NCBI GenBank assembly: GCA_019689955.1
Contig: JADGGM010000154.1
Location: 1 to 6,988, forward strand
Source: Gemmatimonadaceae bacterium
GTDB taxonomy: Bacteria; Gemmatimonadota; Gemmatimonadetes; Gemmatimonadales; Gemmatimonadaceae
DNA length: 6,988 nucleotides
Direction: 5' to 3'
In this document: in pieces, positions 1 to 4,562 of the stretch
Position numbering within the stretch: position 1 is the stretch's first letter
Layout: the number at the start of each line of letters is the position of its first letter
The notes under the pieces: generated by a model
What the model saw: only the letters and a program-made list of their open reading frames with translations
What the model was told of the DNA's origin: nothing
The model's database searches: none
Program-made: the position numbers and the translations under genes

Positions 1-63
1 CCCCGCGAGCGCGATGAGCCCGCCCAGCGCGCCCACCCATGCGCGCCTCCGCCGCCGCGTCAC
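1..63 (-). CDS. Partial gene start, probably lasso-type B2 leader peptidase (runs off left edge)
   Basis: Only the first 21 codons are in the window. The frame opens with GTG at 63-61, which overlaps the TGA of the PqqD-like gene (62-60) in a GTGA junction, and it stays open to the edge. The visible peptide begins V-T followed by five Arg, then a hydrophobic run (residues about 8-21, with W, L, I, A and G). Lasso B2 proteins (transglutaminase-like cysteine proteases that cut off the leader) often begin with a basic stretch and a hydrophobic helix, and B2 usually follows directly after the B1/RRE gene. The product is inferred from position and this N-terminus; no catalytic Cys, His or Asp can be seen here. 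A transporter or another small membrane protein remains possible. Confidence 0.5.
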   Translation of the reverse strand, partial: MTRRRRRAWVGALGGLIALAG

Positions 64-326
64 GATGGCAGCACCTCGAGGAGCTGCTCCGCGACCAGCT
101 CCGCGATCAGCGCATCCACCGCCGCTCGCGCCTCCTCCCCGCTCACAGCGTACTCCCCCGCGAGCGCGGCGGCGATCTCGTCGGCAGACTTCGCCTCGCC
201 GAGGAGCGCCCACACGCGCGTCCCCGTCTCGTTGAGCGAGAAGTAGCGCTTCGTGTGCAGGCTCAGGAGCACCGCTCCATCGCTCAGCGTGGCGGCGAGG
301 GTGTCGGTCGCGATGCGGTACCGCAT
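60..326 (-). CDS. PqqD-like RiPP recognition element protein (lasso B1 type)
   Basis: An 88-residue protein of the PqqD family, the usual length for a stand-alone RRE. These small winged-helix proteins bind the leader of a RiPP precursor and present it to the modifying enzymes and the leader peptidase. Visible hallmarks are an N-terminal beta part ending in LHTKRYFSLNETG (about residues 23-35), then VWALL, and a helical half with the typical DEIAAALAGEY and AAVDALIAELVAEQLLEV segments (about 50-85). The ATG at 326-324 overlaps the kinase stop TGA (328-326), and the stop overlaps the next GTG, so the gene is translationally coupled on both sides. The same frame stays open much further upstream, but that stretch is a shadow of the kinase gene. 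The family call is firm. Its partner being the precursor at 1275-1078 is inferred from gene order. Confidence 0.88.
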   Translation of the reverse strand: MRYRIATDTLAATLSDGAVLLSLHTKRYFSLNETGTRVWALLGEAKSADEIAAALAGEYAVSGEEARAAVDALIAELVAEQLLEVLPS

Positions 327-1081
327 CAGGCGCACGCTCCGGCGATCGTCCGGGTGATGCGGTGCAACTGCGCGCTCGTGTGCTCCAGCTCGAACGCCGG
401 CACGGCCCCCGCGAGCGCCTGCAGCGCGGCCAGGTGGTCGGCGGCGCGCTCGTCGCCGATCAGCACCATCGGCGACTGCCGCACGAGCCGCGCAAGCGCG
501 GCGGTGGGTGCTACCGGCGCGAGCGCGTCGCGCTCTCCACGGCGCACAAACACGACCCCGGCCACGGGGGCATAGCGCACGAAGGTGGCCGGCACCGGAG
601 CACGGTGCCGCGGGTCGCTCCAGTTCACGTGCGCCGCGTGCGCGCGGAGCTCGGGGAACGCCTCGGCGAGCTCGATGCTCAGCTGGACCGGCTCGCGCCA
701 CGCGTGCGCCCGTACCCCCTCGGGCACGCGCTCGATCACGACCCCGTCGTCCCCCAGCAACGGCCACCCCGTACGCGCGGCGGCGTAGGCGAGCGTCGAC
801 TTCCCGCTCCCGCTGTCGCCGGCGAGGATCCACGCTCGGCCATCCGGGGCGACGATCCCTGCCGCGTGCAGGTGGAACCGGCCGCGCTCGCGGAGCTGCA
901 CCATCGCGCCCACGCGCGCCAACTCGCGCCGCGCCGCGGGGGGCGCGCTGGCGTACCCCTCCGCGCGCTGCAAGCGCCCGCCCCGCGCGCGGAGCCGCGC
1001 GCGAGTGGGCGTGTGCACGATGATCGTTTCGCCGCCCACCGTGATCCCGTCCACGGGGCCGCGCCGCCACATCGTCGTCAC
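326..1081 (-). CDS. HPr kinase-like (HprK-related) ATP-binding protein, putative RiPP kinase
   Basis: A 251-residue cytoplasmic protein resembling the C-terminal kinase half of HprK. Seen in order: a divergent N-terminus (1-65); FHLHAAGIV (69-77), whose His aligns with the conserved HprK His just before the P-loop; a complete Walker A motif GDSGSGKST (88-96); and LLGDDGVVIE (108-117), matching the HprK acidic strand after the P-loop. Relatives in lasso clusters such as paeninodin (PadeK) phosphorylate a C-terminal Ser of the precursor. True HprK proteins act on HPr, but no PTS gene is nearby. The start used is GTG 1081-1079, which overlaps the precursor stop TGA (1080-1078); ATG 1072-1070 is an alternative three codons on. 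The gene ends in an ATGA overlap with the PqqD-like gene. The family is clear; precursor phosphorylation is inferred from position, the candidate site being Ser63 of the precursor. Confidence 0.85.
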   Translation of the reverse strand: MTTMWRRGPVDGITVGGETIIVHTPTRARLRARGGRLQRAEGYASAPPAARRELARVGAMVQLRERGRFHLHAAGIVAPDGRAWILAGDSGSGKSTLAYAAARTGWPLLGDDGVVIERVPEGVRAHAWREPVQLSIELAEAFPELRAHAAHVNWSDPRHRAPVPATFVRYAPVAGVVFVRRGERDALAPVAPTAALARLVRQSPMVLIGDERAADHLAALQALAGAVPAFELEHTSAQLHRITRTIAGACA

Positions 1082-1275
1082 GGGCCCGACGGCCCGCAGC
1101 CGCCCTGCCCGCTACACGTGATCTGAAGCAAGAACGGCACCCCGACGTGCGGGCCGAGCACGCTCTGGGTGAGCACGGTCATCGACTCATGACGGACGAG
1201 CCGTGGCCCGGTCCACGGGCGCCGCACGCCGACCGCGTCGGCGCCGGGACTGGTGTTCGCTGGAGGGGAGACCAT
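1078..1275 (-). CDS. RiPP precursor peptide with lasso-type leader and acid-free core
   Basis: A 65-residue peptide from ATG 1275-1273 to TGA 1080-1078. A GAGAGCAGG stretch about 5 bases upstream may serve as ribosome binding site. The leader holds WTGPRLVRHESMTVLTQ (21-37). Trp21, Pro24, Leu26 and Thr36 fit the lasso leader pattern Y-x-x-P-x-L...T, in which the Thr is the penultimate leader residue. Trp replaces Tyr, and Glu30 sits where Gly is common. If cleavage falls after Gln37, the core starts at Ser38 and has 28 residues. It is hydrophobic at first (GVPFLLQIT, 45-53), then rich in Gly with Cys54, Cys60 and Ser63, ending in Pro65. No Asp or Glu occurs after residue 30, so a classical lasso ring is not possible. 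The frame is open further upstream but there overlaps the end of the lipoprotein gene. The coupled kinase, RRE and putative B2 genes support the precursor call; the product class is unknown. Confidence 0.78.
   Translation of the reverse strand: MVSPPANTSPGADAVGVRRPWTGPRLVRHESMTVLTQSVLGPHVGVPFLLQITCSGQGGCGPSGP
1081..1096 (-). promoter_or_regulatory. GC stem-loop at the precursor/kinase junction
   Basis: CGGGCC-cgac-GGCCCG forms a perfect 6-bp stem with a 4-base loop over the last five sense codons of the precursor, ending right at the overlapping stop/start. It has no T-tract. It could limit read-through or translation into the kinase, keeping the precursor in excess as is common in RiPP operons. 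Short GC stems also arise by chance in DNA this GC-rich, so the role is a guess. Confidence 0.25.
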
Positions 1276-1316
1276 GTTGCCTGCTCTCACTCGAGAATAT
1301 CGGAGGACGGGCGGCG
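1276..1316 (-). promoter_or_regulatory. Short gap before the RiPP precursor, ribosome binding region
   Basis: These 41 bases separate the lipoprotein TAG from the precursor ATG. On the minus strand they contain GATATTCTCGAG, the only AT-rich patch nearby and weakly like a -10 box, then GAGAGCAGG close to the ATG. No convincing -35 box and no terminator hairpin is visible. Either read-through from the lipoprotein gene or a weak local promoter could drive the precursor. Confidence 0.3.
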
Positions 1317-2636
1317 CTACGGCTGGCTCTGGCCGATGCCGTAGGTCACGTATGCCCAGTCCGAGCTCACGTTGCCGCTGGTGGTGCCGCCGACGCCGAA
1401 GTACGCCGTGGCCTCCGCCGGGACGAAAAACGGCGGGCCGTCGAACTGCGACTGCGTGATGCGCAGCACGCGCGTCCCGTCGATCTCGATCGTGGCGCTG
1501 TCCGTCCCGAACTTTCGGAGGGTGTAGGTGTGCAGCGCCGTCGCATCGCTCCTCCTCGGGAAGGAGTACGTGCTCCCGATGAACGACCACGTGAGCCCGA
1601 AGAAGCCGCCTCCGTGGACGAAGCCGACCTGCTGTCGTGCGATCCCCACGGTGATGGCGTTCTGCCCATCGCCGAGCCCGAAGGCGGCCTGCGGCGCGGT
1701 CCCGCTCGCCTGTTGCGAGTTGAGCTTGAGCCGCGCCTCGATGTACGCGTTCGTGGCCGGGGCCAACGAATCAGCCCGGTACAGGATCAGATCCGCCAGG
1801 GCCGACGTCCCGAGGGTGAGCCGGCCGGTCGAGGCGGACCACGTCTCGGTTCCGTTGCCGAGGGTCGTCGCCTTCTTCCACGGCGGCGCCGCGCGGAGAT
1901 CGGGCTCCGAGTCGGTCGCCGCGTTGTAGAACGTGCTCCAGAACGTCTCGTTCGGGGGAGGCCACGCGGCGCTGACGATGAGCACGAACCGGAAGTTGGT
2001 CACCGCGCGCGGTCCGGTGAACACGAAGGAGCGCCGCGCGCTCACCGTGTCCCCCGCCGCCGCCGGCTGCACCGCGGCGAGGCGCTCGTGCCAGTACATG
2101 TAGGGCTGGTTCGGGCTCGTGAACGAGGCCGTGCCGTCGTACTGCACCATGCGCACCGTGCACGGCGACGCACAGCTCCCGGAAGTCGCGGTCACCGTCG
2201 GCCCGCCGATGAGCGCCACATACACGCCGGAGGTGTCGCTCGGCGTCACGCCCCCCTGATTGCTCCCGATCGGATAGCTGAGGAGGTTCCGCAGCCCGAG
2301 CGGCATGTGCCACGTCTTCGTCGTGGGCGTGCTGTCGATCGTGGCGCGACTGGTGTACAGCCGCGCGTTCACGTTCTGGGATCCGTAGATGGCCGCGCTC
2401 ACGCCGCTCCCGATCACCCGCGCGGGGTTCACGGAAGTGAACGTCACGTTCCCGAACCGGTCGACCTCCCCCTCCATCATCCCGACCACCGGCGACCCGT
2501 CGGGCGGGACCGGAAATTCCGTCACGCCGCTCCCCGCGCGATCGGCATGACACGCCAGCGAGCCGGCGATCAGCGCAACCATCGCCGATACGCGACGGAA
2601 GTCGCGCGACAAACCTTCGTGCAGCATAGACGACAT
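1317..2636 (-). CDS. Secreted beta-rich lipoprotein with LamG/concanavalin-like C-terminal half
   Basis: A 439-residue protein of unknown function. From ATG 2636-2634 it has a lipoprotein signal peptide: Arg11, Arg14 and Arg15, then MVALIAGSLAC (19-29) with the lipobox ending at Cys29, so it should be lipid-anchored outside the inner membrane. The first half (about 40-220) is rich in V/T/S/G strands and has a Cys pair (SCASPC, 154-159) that may form a disulfide. The second half (about 225-435) looks like a concanavalin/LamG jelly-roll fold: YIEARLKLNS, FGLGDGQNAITVG, HTYTLRKFG, ATIEIDGTRV and AYFGVGG are typical strand segments of such carbohydrate- or surface-binding domains. GGGGGA just before ATG 2636 supports this start; ATG 2627-2625 is an alternative. 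The open frame extends to 2795, but that would bury the signal peptide. The gene lies 41 bases upstream of the RiPP precursor with no obvious terminator between, so co-transcription is possible. Confidence 0.75.
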   Translation of the reverse strand: MSSMLHEGLSRDFRRVSAMVALIAGSLACHADRAGSGVTEFPVPPDGSPVVGMMEGEVDRFGNVTFTSVNPARVIGSGVSAAIYGSQNVNARLYTSRATIDSTPTTKTWHMPLGLRNLLSYPIGSNQGGVTPSDTSGVYVALIGGPTVTATSGSCASPCTVRMVQYDGTASFTSPNQPYMYWHERLAAVQPAAAGDTVSARRSFVFTGPRAVTNFRFVLIVSAAWPPPNETFWSTFYNAATDSEPDLRAAPPWKKATTLGNGTETWSASTGRLTLGTSALADLILYRADSLAPATNAYIEARLKLNSQQASGTAPQAAFGLGDGQNAITVGIARQQVGFVHGGGFFGLTWSFIGSTYSFPRRSDATALHTYTLRKFGTDSATIEIDGTRVLRITQSQFDGPPFFVPAEATAYFGVGGTTSGNVSSDWAYVTYGIGQSQP

Positions 2637-2726
2637 CGTCCCCCGCACACGCGGCCGCGTCGCCGCGCGCTGTATGCGCTCCCAGCGTCGGGAGCATCGA
2701 TGAAAGAACTGCTCGCTGCTCGATGA

Positions 2727-2788
2727 ATTGGCGCCGTCCAATGAGGTACGAGTATTGATGAGCCCGACCTCATTAGAGCGTCCTAATG
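2727..2788. repeat. Pair of similar palindromes, operator-like
   Basis: ATTGG-cgccgt-CCAAT (2727-2742) and CATTAG-agcgtc-CTAATG (2771-2788) are perfect inverted repeats with 5- and 6-bp arms and the same 6-base spacer. Their arms share the pattern ATTRG / CYAAT, and their centres are 45 bases apart. AATGAGG (2740-2746) and CCTCATT (2768-2774) also form a 7-bp inverted repeat linking the two. The layout suggests two half-related binding sites for a dimeric regulator of the lipoprotein/RiPP promoter, or alternative hairpins in the 5' leader. The sequences are seen directly; the role is inference. Confidence 0.4.
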
Positions 2789-2793
2789 CCAGC

Positions 2794-2844
2794 AAGACGA
2801 TTTCCAGCGGAGCCGGTCACAAGGACCAGACGCCGCATCGTCTT
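2794..2844. repeat. 8-bp inverted repeat with nested 4-bp stem
   Basis: AAGACGAT (2794-2801) and ATCGTCTT (2837-2844) are perfect reverse complements 35 bases apart. Inside the loop, GGTC-acaag-GACC forms a second small stem. It lies 60 bases beyond the stop of the Wzc-like gene. There is no T-run on either strand, so it is not a typical intrinsic terminator. It could be a weak 3' structure or part of a leader; chance is also possible. Confidence 0.25.
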
Positions 2845-2903
2845 CGGATGTTGTTCGTAACGAATTGGGCTGGAGTGGGGCGGACCGTCGTGGCCGTTGG
2901 CGC

Positions 2904-4562
2904 TCACACGGCGGGGTCGCCCCGGTCCCACACCACGAGCCCCCGCAGGTGCACGCCCCGCTCGCGCAGCGCGGCCGCGAGCCGCTCCAGCACGCCGATG
3001 GGGGTGCGCGCGGTCCGCGCGCAGAGCACCACGTCGCCACCGTCGTTCCCGAGGGGCGGCATCCCGCCGTGCCGCGACACGGGCGCGCTCACGACGACGC
3101 ACTCGTATCGGCGCGCGAGATGCTCGAGCAGACTGGTGAACGCGCCGCTTCCCAACGCTTCGGCGACGTTGGCGACATCGCCGCGTACTGCGATGCCGGC
3201 GGGGAGCACGTCCATGCTCCGCCCGCGCCCGACGGTCACGCTGGCAAGTGCCTCCGACCACTCCGCGCGCCCGACGAGCACGTCCGCGAGCCCCGGCGTC
3301 TGCCGTACGCGCACGACGTCGACCACGGATCGGCCGCCGACGTCCGTGTCCACGAGGATGGTCGTCCGCACTTGCCGCGCGATGGTGGCCGCGAGGTTCG
3401 CCGCGACGACGGCGGTCACGGTCGGATCGTCGCCCACGATCGTGATGCGCGGGAGCTCGAAGCTCCGCTCCGCGAGCTGGGTGTGGAGGAGACGATAGGC
3501 GTCGGAGACTTGATCGATGAGCCGCGGCACCTCGTGGTCCACGCTGCGCCGGTGGCGATCGGGGACCGACGCGGGCTCCTCGATCGTCACGAGCACGGGG
3601 ACGCCGGCGATCGACTCGGCCTCGCCGCGATCGGCCAGCCGCGGGTGGCGGAGCTCCAGGGCGAAGGTCACGCCGAAGCCGACGGCGAGGCCGAGCACGA
3701 GTGAGGCCGCCAGCATGCTCGGCACCGATGCGCCCACCGACGCAGCGGCCCGCGCCCGCGCCGCACGCTCATCCAACGCCTGGTTGACCACCCGCGCTTC
3801 GCCGAGCTCGCGGCGGAGCGTCGCGACCGCGAGCGCGGCCGAGTCGCGGGCGCGGGCGAGCGGGATGGTGTCGGCCGCGCTGGTCGTGCGAACAGGCGGG
3901 GTGAGGCGCTCGAGCTCGCGCCGCAACGCGGTCCGCCGCGCCTCGGCGATGTCCTCGATGCTCTTCCCGATCTGCGTGGCGCGCGTGGTGAGCGCCACGA
4001 AGATCGGGTCCACCCCGCCCGCGGCGCCGAAGCTCGCGCGGCTCTTCTCCACCTCGGCCAGCGTGTCGAGCAATTGCGCCACCCGCGGGATGCCGCGCAG
4101 CTCCGGCGCCGTGCCCAGCGCGCGGTACGATGCCGCGAGCGGCGCGTCCGCGGCGCGGCGCAAGAGCTGCGACAGCTCCGCGACGGCCGCGGCGAGCGAG
4201 TCGCGGCGCGCGCGGACCTCCGGTGAGAGCGTGTCGACGGCGATGTCCTCCGCGCGCCCGAGCACCACCGCCCGTCCGCGCACCAGCGCGCTCTCGGCGG
4301 CGCGCGCCCCGCTCTCGGCCAGCGCGAGACGGCGCAGGACCCCCGCCGTGTCCCGCCACGCGTCCGGCGGCGGCATCATCGCCTGCGCGACGCGCTGCGC
4401 TTCGCGCGGGACCACTACCAGGGCAACGAGCGTGACCACGAACACACCGCTCGCCACGCCGCCGGCCAACAACGGCCGACGGTATACGTTGCGTGCTCGA
4501 CGCCGGATCCACCCCGGCGTGCGCCCTCCGCCCGTCGCGGCCAGCGGTGTCGCGATCGTCAC
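2904..4562 (-). CDS. Wzc/Wzz-like chain-length determinant with degenerate BY-kinase (pseudokinase) domain
   Basis: A 552-residue inner-membrane protein with the layout of polysaccharide co-polymerases. It has a short basic cytoplasmic N-terminus, a membrane helix (about 31-51), a roughly 230-residue periplasmic part rich in Ala/Arg/Glu helices likely to form coiled coils, a second helix (about 282-304), then a cytoplasmic P-loop-like domain (about 345-545). In that domain SDAYRLLHTQL, ANLAATIA and the Walker A' strand TILVDTD (401-407) match Wzc/CapB-type tyrosine kinases. However, the P-loop reads GDDPTVTAV (377-385), with Thr, Ala and Val where GKT/S is needed, and the Walker B Asp is Ser492 (VVVSAP). 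There is no Tyr-rich C-terminal tail. It probably controls export or polymer length without kinase activity of its own. The start is GTG 4562-4560, overlapping the protease stop by 4 bases. No glycosyltransferase, wzx or wza gene is in view. Confidence 0.8.
   Translation of the reverse strand: MTIATPLAATGGGRTPGWIRRRARNVYRRPLLAGGVASGVFVVTLVALVVVPREAQRVAQAMMPPPDAWRDTAGVLRRLALAESGARAAESALVRGRAVVLGRAEDIAVDTLSPEVRARRDSLAAAVAELSQLLRRAADAPLAASYRALGTAPELRGIPRVAQLLDTLAEVEKSRASFGAAGGVDPIFVALTTRATQIGKSIEDIAEARRTALRRELERLTPPVRTTSAADTIPLARARDSAALAVATLRRELGEARVVNQALDERAARARAAASVGASVPSMLAASLVLGLAVGFGVTFALELRHPRLADRGEAESIAGVPVLVTIEEPASVPDRHRRSVDHEVPRLIDQVSDAYRLLHTQLAERSFELPRITIVGDDPTVTAVVAANLAATIARQVRTTILVDTDVGGRSVVDVVRVRQTPGLADVLVGRAEWSEALASVTVGRGRSMDVLPAGIAVRGDVANVAEALGSGAFTSLLEHLARRYECVVVSAPVSRHGGMPPLGNDGGDVVLCARTARTPIGVLERLAAALRERGVHLRGLVVWDRGDPAV

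Larger units (their letters stand above)
2637..2903 (-). promoter_or_regulatory. 267-base intergenic control region upstream of the lipoprotein/RiPP genes
   Basis: This is the only gap longer than 50 bases in the window and its 2700-2880 part is less GC-rich than the genes around it. I see no gene, tRNA or strong T-tailed terminator. It contains two palindromes (2727-2742 and 2771-2788) and an 8-bp inverted repeat (2794-2844), listed separately. The best minus-strand promoter fragments are TTGGAC (2742-2737) and TTGCTG (near 2796-2791), but neither has a good -10 box at the right distance. Open frames crossing it on either strand lack recognisable content. Confidence 0.45.

Noticed and set aside
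327..1070. N-terminal extension of the PqqD-like frame across the kinase gene (336 codons)
   Set aside because: The added part is Arg/Ala shadow sequence; the ATG at 326 in an ATGA overlap gives exactly a PqqD-sized protein.
1078..1275. Calling the peptide an ordinary lasso peptide
   Set aside because: No Asp or Glu is found at core positions 7-9 or anywhere in the core, and no cyclase gene is in the window.
1276..1590. Upstream extension of the precursor frame to 170 residues
   Set aside because: The extension overlaps the C-terminal domain of the lipoprotein and its translation is His/Arg-rich shadow sequence; the ATG at 1275 with a nearby purine-rich site gives a normal precursor length.
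1203..2726. Long plus-strand open frame (507 codons) opposite the lipoprotein gene
   Set aside because: Its translation is Arg/Pro/His-rich with no domain signature, typical of the antisense of a GC-rich gene, while the minus strand has a clean lipoprotein signal and beta-rich protein.
2637..2795. Longer start for the lipoprotein at 2795
   Set aside because: It would place 53 extra residues ahead of the signal peptide and remove a GGGGGA ribosome-binding-like site from its role; the start at 2636 puts the lipobox Cys at residue 29.
2845..2903. Intrinsic terminator after the Wzc-like gene
   Set aside because: Only a 4-bp TTCG-taa-CGAA stem (2854-2864) is present, with no T-tract on the minus strand.
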